Shown here: in pieces, positions 9,518 to 18,684 of the stretch
Layout: each line of letters opens with the position of its first letter
How positions within the stretch are numbered: position 1 is the first letter of the stretch
Translations under genes and position numbers: made by a program
Notes under the pieces: model-generated
Databases searched by the model: none
Told to the model about the DNA's origin: nothing
What the model saw: the letters and a program-made list of their open reading frames with translations, nothing else
Assembly: GCA_002025645.1 (NCBI GenBank)
Contig: CP018783.1
Location: forward strand, 62,001 to 126,000
Direction: 5' to 3'
Origin: Curtobacterium pusillum
Lineage (GTDB): Bacteria > Actinomycetota > Actinomycetes > Actinomycetales > Microbacteriaceae
Length of the DNA stretch: 64,000 nucleotides

Positions 9518-9572
9518 AGCACCGAAACGCCGGGAAACCGCACCGCAACACGGATTCGCTACCGTGACGAGC

Positions 9573-10739
9573 ATGCCATCCCTCGCACCCCGGATCGAGA
9601 CCGTGCCCGCCTCCGGAATCCGCCGGGTGTTCGAGCAGGCCGCGGTCCTGCAGCAGGACGGGACCGACGTCGCGATGCTCGTCATCGGCGAACCCGACGT
9701 CCCGGTCGCCCCGCACATCGGCGAAGCCGCCCGCCGCGCCTGGTCGGAGGACCGCACGGACTACACGCCGAACGGCGGCATCGCACCCCTCCGTGAGGCC
9801 ATCCGCGAGAAGCTGCGCCGCGAGAACCGGATCGAGGTCGACGTCGAGCAGATCTGGATGACGATCGGCGCGACGCAGGCGCTGTTCCAGGCGATGACGC
9901 TCGTGCTGTCCCCGGGCGACGAGGTCCTCGTGCCGGATCCGGGCTACACGACCTTCACGATGAACGCCCACATCATCGGGGCGACGCCGGTGCCGTACCA
10001 GCTGTCGCCCGCTCACGGCTTCGAGCCCGACCTGCAGGCCCTCGAGGCGAGCATCACCGAACGCACGCGGGCGATCGTCGTGAACTCGCCGTCGAACCCG
10101 CTCGGCTCGGTGTTCGGCGAGCAGACCCTGCGCGACCTCCTCGCCCTCGCGAAGCGGCACGACCTCTGGGTGATCAGCGACGAGGTCTACGAGTACTTCA
10201 CCTACGGCACCCGGCACGTCAGCCTGGCCAGTCTCGACGAGGACGACCGGGTGTTCACCGCGTTCTCGTTGAGCAAGACGTACGCGATGACCGGGGTGCG
10301 CGTCGGGTACCTCGTCACGCCGAAGGGACTCGGCCCGGTCATGCGCACCACGCAGGAGGCGATGATCAGCTGCGTCGCCGAACCCGACCAGTGGGCGGCA
10401 CTCGCGGCGATCGTGGGGGACCACTCCGCGGTGCAGGACGCCCGTGAGCACTACCGCGCCAACCTCGGCATCGCGAAGGAGGTCCTCGACGCCGCCGGCA
10501 TCCGCTACCTCGACCCGCGCGGCGCGTTCTACCTCTGGGTCGACGTCTCGCACGTCTCGCAGGGCGACGTCGCCGAGTGGGCGCTCGGCTTCCTGCACCG
10601 CGAACGGGTCGCGGTCGCACCGGGCAGCGCGTTCGGTCGCACCGGCGAGGGCTGGATCCGCGTCTGCCTCGCGGCGACGCCGGCGGACCTGCGGCGCGGC
10701 CTCGGCGCGCTGCCAGCGCCCGCCAGGGCGACCGTCTGA
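9573..10739 (+). CDS. Pyridoxal-phosphate-dependent aminotransferase, class I/II
   Basis: The 388-residue protein is a fold-type I aminotransferase moving amino groups between amino acids and keto acids. The cofactor lysine is K235 in SLSKTYAMTGVRVGY, and the substrate-loop motif NSPSNPLGSVF and C-terminal IRVCLA are present. ATG 9573 was chosen although the frame is open upstream: a TACCGT box at 9560-9565 ends 7 nt before it. It stands alone between rpsT and lepA and ends in a family A hairpin. Substrate cannot be fixed from sequence; aspartate/alanine-type enzymes are nearest by motif. Confidence 0.85.
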   Translation: MPSLAPRIETVPASGIRRVFEQAAVLQQDGTDVAMLVIGEPDVPVAPHIGEAARRAWSEDRTDYTPNGGIAPLREAIREKLRRENRIEVDVEQIWMTIGATQALFQAMTLVLSPGDEVLVPDPGYTTFTMNAHIIGATPVPYQLSPAHGFEPDLQALEASITERTRAIVVNSPSNPLGSVFGEQTLRDLLALAKRHDLWVISDEVYEYFTYGTRHVSLASLDEDDRVFTAFSLSKTYAMTGVRVGYLVTPKGLGPVMRTTQEAMISCVAEPDQWAALAAIVGDHSAVQDAREHYRANLGIAKEVLDAAGIRYLDPRGAFYLWVDVSHVSQGDVAEWALGFLHRERVAVAPGSAFGRTGEGWIRVCLAATPADLRRGLGALPAPARATV

Positions 10740-10740
10740 C

Positions 10741-10782
10741 GGCCTGGAGGCACGGTGCGGGCCCGCCACGTGCCTCCAGGCC
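10741..10782 (+). terminator. Family A inverted repeat after the aminotransferase
   Basis: GGCCTGGAGGCACG (10741-10754) and its exact reverse complement (10769-10782) flank a 14-nt loop immediately after the stop. It is one of several paired copies of the family A motif and likely ends transcription. Confidence 0.75.
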
Positions 10783-10894
10783 GGTCCACCACAGCGCCCA
10801 CCGCACCACGACAGTCCACAGGCGGCCTGCGGTGCGCGCCGCCGGCGCGCGGACGTGGGACAATCGTTCGACCGTCCGACCCACCTGAGGAACC

Positions 10895-12742
10895 GTGAGC
10901 CCACAAGCATCCGCGCCGCTCGAGCCCGCCGCGACTCCGGCCGAGTCGATCCGCAACTTCTGCATCATCGCGCACATCGACCACGGCAAGTCCACGTTGG
11001 CCGACCGCATGCTGCAGATCACCGGCATCGTCGAGGACCGCGCGATGCGTGCCCAGTACCTCGACCGCATGGACATCGAGCGCGAGCGCGGCATCACGAT
11101 CAAGTCCCAGGCGGTGCGCATGCCGTGGGAGCTCGACGGGCAGACCTTCGCGCTGAACATGATCGACACGCCCGGACACGTCGACTTCTCGTACGAGGTG
11201 TCCCGGTCGCTGGCCGCGTGCGAGGGCGCGATCCTGCTCGTCGACGCCGCGCAGGGCATCGAGGCCCAGACGCTCGCGAACCTCTACCTGGCGCTCGAGA
11301 ACGACCTCGAGATCATCCCGGTGCTCAACAAGATCGACCTGCCAGCGGCCGAGCCGGACAAGTACGCGGCCGAGCTCGCGCAGCTCATCGGCGGCAAGCC
11401 CGAGGACGTCCTCCGCGTCTCCGGCAAGACCGGTGTGGGCGTCCCCGAGCTCCTCGACCGCGTGGTCCGCACGGTGCCCGGCCCCGTCGGCGACGTCGAC
11501 GCCTCGCCCCGCGCGATGATCTTCGACTCGGTCTACGACAGCTACCGCGGCGTCGTGACCTACGTCCGGATGATCGACGGCACGATCCACCCGCGCGAGA
11601 AGGTCCAGATGATGTCGACCAAGTCGACGCACGAGATCCTCGAGATCGGTGTGTCGTCGCCGGAGCCGAAGCCCACGAAGGGGCTCTCGGTCGGCGAGGT
11701 CGGCTACCTCATCACCGGCGTGAAGGACGTCCGCCAGTCGAAGGTCGGCGACACGGTCACGACGGCGCAGAAGCCCGCGACCGAGGCACTGCCCGGCTAC
11801 ACGGACCCGAAGCCGATGGTGTTCTCGGGCCTCTACCCGATCGACGGTTCGGACTACCCCGACCTGCGCGAGGCACTCGACAAGCTCAAGCTCTCAGACG
11901 CCGCACTGGTGTACGAGCCAGAGACCTCCGTCGCACTCGGGTTCGGCTTCCGCTGCGGGTTCCTCGGCCTGCTGCACCTCGAGATCATCACCGAGCGCCT
12001 GAGCCGCGAGTTCGGACTCGACCTCATCACCACTGCGCCGAGCGTGATCTACGAGGTGACGAACGAGGACACCACCGTGACCGAGGTCACGAACCCGTCC
12101 GAGTTCCCCGGTGGCCGCATCGTCGAGGTCCGCGAGCCGATGGTGCGCGCGGCCATCCTCGCCCCGAAGGACTACGTCGGCGCGATCATGGAGCTCTGCC
12201 AGTCACGGCGCGGGTCCCTGCTCGGGATGGAGTACCTCGGCGAGGACCGCGTCGAGATCCGCTACGAGATGCCCCTCGGTGAGATCGTCTTCGACTTCTT
12301 CGACCAGTTGAAGAGCAAGACGCAGGGCTACGCGTCCCTCGACTACGAGCCCACCGGCGACCAGGCGGCAGACCTCGTGAAGGTCGACATCCTGCTGCAG
12401 GGCGAGCAGGTCGACGCGTTCAGTGCGATCGTGCACCGCGACAAGGCGTACGCGTACGGCACGCTCATGACCGAGCGCCTGCGCAAGCTCATCCCGCGGC
12501 AGCAGTTCGAGGTCCCGATCCAGGCGGCCATCGGCGCACGCATCATCGCCCGCGAGAGCATCCGGGCGATGCGCAAGGACGTCCTCGCGAAGTGCTACGG
12601 CGGCGACATCACCCGCAAGCGCAAGCTCCTCGAGAAGCAGAAGGAGGGCAAGAAGCGCATGAAGATGGTGGGTCGCGTCGAGGTCCCGCAGGAAGCCTTC
12701 ATCGCGGCGCTCTCCGGCGATGTCGAGGAGAAGAAGAAGTAG
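10895..12742 (+). CDS. lepA: Elongation factor 4 (LepA)
   Basis: LepA is a ribosome-binding GTPase that can back-translocate ribosomes and aids 30S assembly. The 615-residue product has the P-loop AHIDHGKST at residues 26-34, the switch region [28 protein letters not shown], and the LepA-specific C-terminus ([16 protein letters not shown]). The GTG start is preceded by GAGGAACC. A GACAAT box at about 10858-10863 would give a short leader. Length is typical. It is convergent with the next gene, with a 16-nt gap. Confidence 0.96.
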   Translation: MSPQASAPLEPAATPAESIRNFCIIAHIDHGKSTLADRMLQITGIVEDRAMRAQYLDRMDIERERGITIKSQAVRMPWELDGQTFALNMIDTPGHVDFSYEVSRSLAACEGAILLVDAAQGIEAQTLANLYLALENDLEIIPVLNKIDLPAAEPDKYAAELAQLIGGKPEDVLRVSGKTGVGVPELLDRVVRTVPGPVGDVDASPRAMIFDSVYDSYRGVVTYVRMIDGTIHPREKVQMMSTKSTHEILEIGVSSPEPKPTKGLSVGEVGYLITGVKDVRQSKVGDTVTTAQKPATEALPGYTDPKPMVFSGLYPIDGSDYPDLREALDKLKLSDAALVYEPETSVALGFGFRCGFLGLLHLEIITERLSREFGLDLITTAPSVIYEVTNEDTTVTEVTNPSEFPGGRIVEVREPMVRAAILAPKDYVGAIMELCQSRRGSLLGMEYLGEDRVEIRYEMPLGEIVFDFFDQLKSKTQGYASLDYEPTGDQAADLVKVDILLQGEQVDAFSAIVHRDKAYAYGTLMTERLRKLIPRQQFEVPIQAAIGARIIARESIRAMRKDVLAKCYGGDITRKRKLLEKQKEGKKRMKMVGRVEVPQEAFIAALSGDVEEKKK

Positions 12743-12758
12743 CTCGGGATCCCGCCCG

Positions 12759-13247
12759 CTACGCGCGGCGCGCGCGGGTCCGCAAGGCGGCCAGGGCGAG
12801 GGCCGGGAGGCTCGCGGCAGCCAGTCCGGTGAGCGCGGTCCGCAGGATGACGAGTCCGGCGGCCGCGTCGTAGTCCGCCTGTCCTGCAGCGGCGAACCCC
12901 GCCACCACGGCGCCGATCACCATCGCGAGCGTCGTGAACCCGAGCACCACGGACAGCCCGCGCGCCCGGTGGCGACGGACCGCGAGCACGAGTGTCGCCC
13001 CGAAGAGCAGGACCCCCGCTCCCGCACTGCACGCCCCGAACGCGGCGATGGCGTTGGCGGTGTCGAACACGTCCCAGTCGCTCGGCGGCGCGGACACGTA
13101 CCGGGCGGGGGAGTCGAGGCCGGCGGTGGCCCACTCGACCGCGGCGCGGGCCGTGGCGGCGAGCCCGAACGCCGCGAGCGTCAGGACGGCGAACGCGGCC
13201 GTCGTGCGGTCGACGGACCGCGTGTGGGCGGGGGTGGAGCGGCGCAC
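12759..13247 (-). CDS. Four-helix membrane protein of unknown function
   Basis: The 162-residue protein has four predicted membrane segments (about residues 17-37, 68-90, 98-122 and 128-152). The loop between the first two is the only sizeable hydrophilic stretch and carries SPARYVSAPPSDWDVFDTANA. I recognise no family. The GTG start is 6 nt after a minus-strand TACCCT box (13254-13259), supporting a leaderless start. The gene is convergent with lepA and divergent from the DUF1990 gene. Confidence 0.7.
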   Translation of the reverse strand: MRRSTPAHTRSVDRTTAAFAVLTLAAFGLAATARAAVEWATAGLDSPARYVSAPPSDWDVFDTANAIAAFGACSAGAGVLLFGATLVLAVRRHRARGLSVVLGFTTLAMVIGAVVAGFAAAGQADYDAAAGLVILRTALTGLAAASLPALALAALRTRARRA

Positions 13248-13379
13248 GGACCAAGGGTAGGGGCGTGGCGGACGCGTGTCGGGCCTCCAGTTCGGGGTGC
13301 GCGGAAAGCGGATCGCGGAGCGCTCCGCTGCGTCGACCTCGGTTCGATCGTGAGCACTGCTGGCAAGTAGGCTGACGGC

Positions 13380-14027
13380 ATGAGTTCCCGCGGCAGCTAC
13401 CGGACCGCCCTGACGTACGGAGCCGTGGGCGCGACCCAGGCGTCCGACCTCATGACGTACCCGCCGGAGGGGTTCACCCCGACCGAGTCACGCGCCCGGA
13501 TCGGGCACGGCGACCAGCGCTTCGAGACCGCGGTCACGCAGGCCCTGACCTGGCAGATCCAGGAGCGCAGCGGCATCCGCGTGCAGGTCGAGGACCAGCC
13601 GGACGACGACGAGGTCCGCTACAACCCGGTGACGTTCGACGAAGCGGGGGTGCCGATCGCGCCCGCCTCGATCGGGACGCCGCGGGTGGAGAAGTTCGCG
13701 CCGGACGGCACCCCGCTGCTGACGGCGGGCACGAGTGCGACGCTGACGATGCACGCGTTCGGGCAGACGGTGCACGCGCCGGTCCGGGTCGTGTCGATCA
13801 TCGACGAGAACGACCGCAAGGGCTTCGCGTACGGCACGCTCGAGGGGCACCCGCTCTCCGGCGAGGAGTCGTTCGTCGTCGAGCGGACGCCGGACGGTTC
13901 GGTGTGGCTGCAGATCCGGCAGTTCTCGCAGCCGTCGAGCCGGAAGTGGCAGTTCGTCGCGCCGCTGCTGCGTCGCCAGCAGAAGGTGATGGCGGAGAAG
14001 TACCTCGGGGCCCTCCGCGGCGACTAG
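13380..14027 (+). CDS. DUF1990 family protein
   Basis: The 215-residue protein fits DUF1990: an N-terminal YGAVGAT, the RIGHGDQRFETAVTQALTW region, and a C-terminal block around GTLEGHPLSGEESFVVER. Function is not known with confidence. ATG 13380 is 6 nt after TAGGCT (13368-13373), consistent with a leaderless transcript. Its stop codon overlaps the stop of the convergent HAD gene by 3 nt. Confidence 0.75.
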   Translation: MSSRGSYRTALTYGAVGATQASDLMTYPPEGFTPTESRARIGHGDQRFETAVTQALTWQIQERSGIRVQVEDQPDDDEVRYNPVTFDEAGVPIAPASIGTPRVEKFAPDGTPLLTAGTSATLTMHAFGQTVHAPVRVVSIIDENDRKGFAYGTLEGHPLSGEESFVVERTPDGSVWLQIRQFSQPSSRKWQFVAPLLRRQQKVMAEKYLGALRGD

Positions 14028-14734
14028 GACCGTTCGTCGACCGGACGCAGCGGGGGGAGCGCCGCGATGGCGTCCTCGATGAGTGCGGCGTCGTCGACGC
14101 AGTTCCGGGCGATCGTCACGGCGCCGGTGGCCCGCAGCGCTTCGACGTCGTAGACCCCGGTCGCCACGGCGAGGAACGGGATCCCGACGGCGTCGGCGGC
14201 CTCACCGTCGCGCGGGGTGTCCCCGACGATGACGGCACGTGTGCCCGCCAAGCCATCGGCGGCGCGGGCGGTGACGCCGGTCCGCTCCACCTCGGTGTCG
14301 CCGAAGTACGAGTGCTCCCAGTCGAACGCGTCGACGTCGAACCCGGCGCCCTGCAGCTTCACGCGGGCGCGGTAGGCGGAGTTGCCGGTGAGCAGGCCGT
14401 TCCGCCACCCGAGCTCGGCGAAGCGCTTCACCAGAGCGATCGCGCCGGGGGCCGGGCTGCGGTGGTCGCCGGAGCGGTGCCGCTCCTCGGTGAGGTCGCG
14501 CAGATGCCCGCTGACGACGGGGATGAGGTCGGTGTCGAGTTCGTGGGCACGGACGTGCTCCGCGATCAGCCCGGCGTCGGTGCGGCCGTGCTGGTGGCCG
14601 ACCCGCAGCACGAGGTCGCGGCCCACCGCCCGCTCGAGCGCGAGGTGGTACAGGTTGCCCGGCGACGAGGCGTTCATCACGAGGGTGCCGTCGATGTCCC
14701 ACAGCACTGTGGTGGGGACGGTGTGGTGCTCCAT
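14024..14734 (-). CDS. HAD superfamily hydrolase (phosphoglycolate phosphatase-like)
   Basis: The 236-residue protein has the HAD nucleophile motif DIDGTLV near residue 12, a helical cap, GLLTGNS (motif II), a later lysine region, and IVGDTPRDGEAA (motif IV). Such enzymes hydrolyse small phosphomonoesters; the substrate is unknown. I chose ATG 14734 over an upstream ATG at 14764 because a minus-strand CATGAT box lies 6 nt before 14734 and the shorter form starts close to the motif. It is divergent from hemW, with only 28 nt between the starts. Confidence 0.8.
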   Translation of the reverse strand: MEHHTVPTTVLWDIDGTLVMNASSPGNLYHLALERAVGRDLVLRVGHQHGRTDAGLIAEHVRAHELDTDLIPVVSGHLRDLTEERHRSGDHRSPAPGAIALVKRFAELGWRNGLLTGNSAYRARVKLQGAGFDVDAFDWEHSYFGDTEVERTGVTARAADGLAGTRAVIVGDTPRDGEAADAVGIPFLAVATGVYDVEALRATGAVTIARNCVDDAALIEDAIAALPPLRPVDERS

Positions 14735-14762
14735 GCCTCCATCATGACGGACAATGGAGTCC

Positions 14763-15980
14763 ATGCCGAGTGCTCTCCCGATCGCTGATCCCGCACCGTC
14801 GGACGGCTTGATCTCCCCGGCCTCCGGCGCGGGCGACGTCCCGTTCGGCGTGTACGTGCACGTGCCGTTCTGCCGGGTCCGCTGCGGCTACTGCGACTTC
14901 AACACCTACACGGCGTCCGAGCTGCGCGGGGTCCGACGTGACGACTACGCCGGGCACGCCGTGCGCGAGATCGAGTGGGCGGCGTCCGTTCTCGACGCGT
15001 CGGCAGTGCCCCGTCGCCCTGTGTCCACGGTGTTCTTCGGCGGCGGGACCCCGACGATGCTGCCGGCGTCCGACCTCGCGATGATCCTGCGCGCGATCGA
15101 CGACACCTGGGGGATCCTGCCGGGCGCCGAGGTCACGACGGAGGCGAACCCGGACTCCGTGGACGCCGCGTCCCTGGAGACCCTGCGGGCCGGCGGGTTC
15201 AACCGGGTCAGCTACGGCATGCAGTCGGCCGTGCCGCACGTGCTCGCGACACTCGACCGCACCCACGACCCCCTGCGTGTGCCCGGCGTCGTCGACCTCG
15301 CGAAGCAGCAGGGCCTCGACGTGTCGCTCGACCTCATCTACTCGACGCCGGGGGAGTCCCTCGACGACTGGCGCACCTCGCTCGACGCCGCCCTGGCGTG
15401 CGAGCCCGACCACGTGAGCGCCTACTCGCTCATCGTCGAGGACGGCACGGCGATGGGTCGGATGGTCGCGCGTGGCGAGCTGCCGGCGCCGGACGACGAC
15501 CTCGCGGCGGACATGTACGAGCTGGCCGACCAGGTCCTCGGCGACGCCGGGTACTCCTGGTACGAGGTCTCCAACTGGTCTCGTGGCGACCAGCACGCCA
15601 GCCGGCACAACCTGTCCTACTGGAAGGGGCACGACTGGTGGGGCGTCGGCCCCGGTGCGCACTCCGCGGTCGCCGGCACACGCTGGTGGAACGTGAAGCA
15701 CCCGGCCGCGTACGCGAACCGGGTGCTGTCGGGGGAGTCTCCGGCCGCCGGCCGCGAGACCCTCGACGACGAGACCCGCTACGTCGAGCGCGTCCTGCTC
15801 GCGGCACGCGTCCGTGGGGAGCTCGCCACCGCGGAACTCCGCCAGGAGGCCCGTGGCCGGGTCGCGGGGCTCATCGCACGTGGACTCGTGGACGGCTCGG
15901 CCGCGGTGCGGGGACGGATCGAGTTGACCCTGCAGGGTCGCCTGCTCGCGGACGCGGTGGTCCGCGAGCTGCTCGACTGA
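14763..15980 (+). CDS. hemW: Radical SAM heme chaperone HemW
   Basis: The 405-residue protein carries the radical SAM cluster motif C37-R-V-R-C41-G-Y-C44 followed by DFNTYT, the FFGGGTPTML motif and the HemN/HemW C-terminal domain. HemW is thought to hand heme to target proteins rather than oxidise coproporphyrinogen, and is often misnamed HemN. ATG 14763 is preferred over ATG 14754 because GACAAT at 14750-14755 ends 7 nt before it. The next gene is convergent after 11 nt. Confidence 0.9.
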   Translation: MPSALPIADPAPSDGLISPASGAGDVPFGVYVHVPFCRVRCGYCDFNTYTASELRGVRRDDYAGHAVREIEWAASVLDASAVPRRPVSTVFFGGGTPTMLPASDLAMILRAIDDTWGILPGAEVTTEANPDSVDAASLETLRAGGFNRVSYGMQSAVPHVLATLDRTHDPLRVPGVVDLAKQQGLDVSLDLIYSTPGESLDDWRTSLDAALACEPDHVSAYSLIVEDGTAMGRMVARGELPAPDDDLAADMYELADQVLGDAGYSWYEVSNWSRGDQHASRHNLSYWKGHDWWGVGPGAHSAVAGTRWWNVKHPAAYANRVLSGESPAAGRETLDDETRYVERVLLAARVRGELATAELRQEARGRVAGLIARGLVDGSAAVRGRIELTLQGRLLADAVVRELLD

Positions 15981-15991
15981 GGGCTGTCGAC

Positions 15992-16399
15992 CTACTGCTT
16001 GATGAACTCGATGGAGAGCGGGTAGCGGTAGAACTCGCCGCGGTTCGCGGCGACGGCGGCCATGATGCCGAAGACGAGCGACAGTACGCCGGCGGCGAGG
16101 GCGATGAGGACGCCGATGCCGAGCCAGACCGTCAGCGTGCCGACGGCGTAGGCGATCGCCATCGTGATGTGGAAGTTCAGCGCGACGCGGGTGTGCTCGC
16201 GGATGAACCCGCCGCGGTCGCGCAGGACGAGGTACGCCACGAGCGGTGCGATGAAGTTGAAGAAGATCCCGCCGATGTGCGTCAGCGTGGCCCAGAGTCG
16301 CTGGTCCTCCGGCGACATCGGCTGGGGCGGCTGGTACCCCGCGGGGTACTGCGGTCCACCGGGGTGCTGCGGGCCGCCGGGCTGCTGTCCGTAGGTCAT
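15992..16399 (-). CDS. DUF4870 domain membrane protein
   Basis: The 135-residue protein has a Gly/Pro/Gln-rich N-terminus (about residues 1-28), then SPEDQRLWATLTHIGGIFFNFIAPLVAYL and two or three more membrane segments typical of DUF4870 (Tic20-like). The region RGGFIREHTRVALNFHI is characteristic. Function is unknown. It is convergent with hemW and divergent from hrcA. Confidence 0.8.
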   Translation of the reverse strand: MTYGQQPGGPQHPGGPQYPAGYQPPQPMSPEDQRLWATLTHIGGIFFNFIAPLVAYLVLRDRGGFIREHTRVALNFHITMAIAYAVGTLTVWLGIGVLIALAAGVLSLVFGIMAAVAANRGEFYRYPLSIEFIKQ

Positions 16400-16454
16400 G
16401 CGGGAAGCGTACCGACCGGGTGTGCAGAAGTCCCGGTCCGTCGGCGGTCGGGCG

Positions 16455-16486
16455 TAGGATCAGCAGTCGACACGTCCGAGTGCCAG
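16455..16486 (+). promoter_or_regulatory. hrcA promoter with CIRCE-like operator
   Basis: TAGGAT (16455-16460) is a -10 box. Overlapping its last base is TCAGCAGTC (16460-16468), then exactly 9 nt, then GAGTGCCAG (16478-16486). The CIRCE operator bound by HrcA is TTAGCACTC, 9 nt, GAGTGCTAA, with GAGTGCCAG known as a variant arm. Each arm matches the consensus at 7 of 9 positions. Confidence 0.7.
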
Positions 16487-16506
16487 AACGAGTGGAAGGG
16501 GTCCGG

Positions 16507-17526
16507 GTGGTCAGCGAACGCAGCCTCGAGGTCCTCAAGGCCATCGTGCGGGACTACGTCGCGTCGCGCGAACCGGTCGGCTCGAAGACGATCGTCGAGC
16601 GGCACGCCTTCGGGGTGAGTGCCGCCACGATCCGCAACGACATGGCCCAGCTCGAGGACGAACAGCTCATCGCCGCCCCGCACACCTCGTCCGGCCGCGT
16701 GCCGACCGACAAGGGCTACCGGGTGTTCGTCGACCACCTCGCCGGTGCCAGGCCGCTCTCCAGCGCCCAGCGGCACGCGATCGAGACGTTCCTCGGGGCG
16801 CCGAACGACCTCGACGAGGTCCTCGGCCGCACGGTCCGGCTGCTCAGCCAGCTCACCAACCAGGTCGCCCTCGTGCAGTACCCGTCGATGGTCCGTGCAC
16901 GCGTGCAGCACATCGAGCTCGTGCGCCTCGGCGACAACCGCCTCATGGTCGTGCTGATCACCGACACCGCCCGGGTCGAGCAGCGCGTGGTCGAGACCGA
17001 CGTGACGCTCGACGAGGGCGCGCTCACCGAACTCCGCGCGGTCGTGAACGGCGCCACCGTCGGGCTCCTGCTGCGGGACGTCTCGACCGCGCTCCGTGCC
17101 GTCCCGCAGCAGATCCGCCCGGACGCCCAACCGCTCGCCGGGGTCGTCGTCGCGACGCTGATCGAACAGGTCGCCGCCAACCGGCAGGACCGCCTCGTGA
17201 TGGCCGGCGCGGCGAACCTCGCCAAGAGCGAACAGGACTTCTCCGGCGGCCTCTTCCCCGTGCTCGAGGCGATCGAGGAACAGGTCACGCTGCTCCGGTT
17301 GTTCGGTGAGATGCAGATCGACGACGTCGCCGTGGCGGCCCGGATCGGTGTGGAGAACGCCGAGTACGGGCTCGACGCCACGAGCATCGTCGCCGGTGGC
17401 TACCTGGCCCGCGGCGAGGTCGCCCGCCTCGGCGTGCTCGGACCGACCCGGATGGACTACGGCACGAACATGGCCGCCGTGCGCGCCGTCGCACGGTACC
17501 TGTCCAAACTCCTGGGCGAACATTGA
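16507..17526 (+). CDS. hrcA: Heat-inducible transcription repressor HrcA
   Basis: HrcA represses chaperone genes through CIRCE operators and is tuned by GroEL. The 339-residue protein begins VVSERSLEVLKAIVRDYVAS, a winged helix with GVSAATIRNDMAQLEDEQLI, followed by HTSSGRVPTDKGYR and the GAF-like HrcA domain. The frame is open back to 16420, but GTG 16507 gives the family N-terminus and follows GGAAGGGG. It lies 45 nt before dnaJ, so both chaperone control and co-chaperone share a transcript. Confidence 0.94.
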   Translation: MVSERSLEVLKAIVRDYVASREPVGSKTIVERHAFGVSAATIRNDMAQLEDEQLIAAPHTSSGRVPTDKGYRVFVDHLAGARPLSSAQRHAIETFLGAPNDLDEVLGRTVRLLSQLTNQVALVQYPSMVRARVQHIELVRLGDNRLMVVLITDTARVEQRVVETDVTLDEGALTELRAVVNGATVGLLLRDVSTALRAVPQQIRPDAQPLAGVVVATLIEQVAANRQDRLVMAGAANLAKSEQDFSGGLFPVLEAIEEQVTLLRLFGEMQIDDVAVAARIGVENAEYGLDATSIVAGGYLARGEVARLGVLGPTRMDYGTNMAAVRAVARYLSKLLGEH

Positions 17527-17571
17527 CCCGGCGGCACCCGCCGCACCGAACCAAAACCGACTGAGGGATAC

Positions 17572-18684
17572 GTGGCAGACCACTACGACGTCCTCGGCGT
17601 CCAGCAGGACGCCTCCGATGCCGACATCAAGAAGGCGTACCGCCGTCTGGCGCGCGAGCTGCACCCGGACGTGAACCCGAGTCCGGACGCCGCCGAGCGC
17701 TTCAAGGACGTGACGCACGCGTACGACGTGCTGAGCGACCCCGAGCAGCGCCGCCGGTACGACGCCGGACCGCAGGCCGACAGCCCGTTCGGCGGCGGCG
17801 CCGGTGGATTCAGCGACATCTTCGACGCGTTCTTCGGCGGCGGTGGTGGTGGCGGCCGCGGCAGTGGTCCGAGGAGCCGCGCCGAGCGGGGCCAGGACGC
17901 CCTGCTCCGCATCGACGTCGACCTCGACGAGGTCGTCTTCGGCACCCACAAGGACGTCGAGGTCGACACCGCCGTGCTGTGCGAGACGTGCAACGGCTCC
18001 TGCTGCGCGCCCGGCACGAGCCCCCAGACCTGTGACATCTGCGGCGGTTCGGGCCACATCCAGCGCCAGGTGCGCTCGCTGCTCGGCAACGTCGTGACGA
18101 GCGCGCCGTGCGGCACCTGTCGCGGCTACGGCACCGTCATCCCGAACCCGTGCCCGACGTGCCAGGGCCAGGGCCGCATCCGTGCCCGTCGCACCGTCCC
18201 GGTCGACGTCCCCGCCGGTGTCGACTCCGGCCTGCGGCTGCAGATGCCCGGCCAGGGTGAGGTCGGTCCGGCCGGTGGCCCCTCTGGCGACCTGTACCTC
18301 GAGATCCGCGTGCGGCACCACGACGTCTTCAGCCGCGACGGCGACGACCTCCTCGCCACGCTGGAGGTCGCGATGACGGACGCCGTGCTCGGCACCACGG
18401 CGACGATCGACGGGCTCGACGGTCCGGTCGAGCTCGAGATCCGCCCGGGCGTGCAGAGCGCCGACGTCCTCGTGCTCAAGGACCGCGGGGTCACGAAGCT
18501 GCGCGGGAACGGGCGCGGCGACCTGCGCATCGGCGTCCAGGTCGTGACGCCGACGAAGCTCTCGCACAAGGAACGGCAGCTCGTCGAGCAGCTCGCGAAG
18601 TCGCACAAGGCCGCGGCACCGCAGTTGTCGCGGTTCCAGCAGGGCATGTTCGGCAAGCTCCGCGACCGGTTCTTCAACTTCTGA
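17572..18684 (+). CDS. dnaJ: Chaperone DnaJ (HrcA-linked DnaJ2 type)
   Basis: The 370-residue Hsp40 has a J domain with HPD at residues 31-33, a Gly/Phe-rich linker (about 72-100), a zinc region with C137/C140, C154/C157, C180/C183 and C194/C197, and the C-terminal substrate-binding domains. It stimulates DnaK. The first zinc repeat reads CETCNGSCCAPG, where the usual Gly is replaced by two extra cysteines (C144, C145). The GTG start has GAGGGATAC upstream. Its stop overlaps the rsmE start by one base. Confidence 0.95.
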   Translation: MADHYDVLGVQQDASDADIKKAYRRLARELHPDVNPSPDAAERFKDVTHAYDVLSDPEQRRRYDAGPQADSPFGGGAGGFSDIFDAFFGGGGGGGRGSGPRSRAERGQDALLRIDVDLDEVVFGTHKDVEVDTAVLCETCNGSCCAPGTSPQTCDICGGSGHIQRQVRSLLGNVVTSAPCGTCRGYGTVIPNPCPTCQGQGRIRARRTVPVDVPAGVDSGLRLQMPGQGEVGPAGGPSGDLYLEIRVRHHDVFSRDGDDLLATLEVAMTDAVLGTTATIDGLDGPVELEIRPGVQSADVLVLKDRGVTKLRGNGRGDLRIGVQVVTPTKLSHKERQLVEQLAKSHKAAAPQLSRFQQGMFGKLRDRFFNF

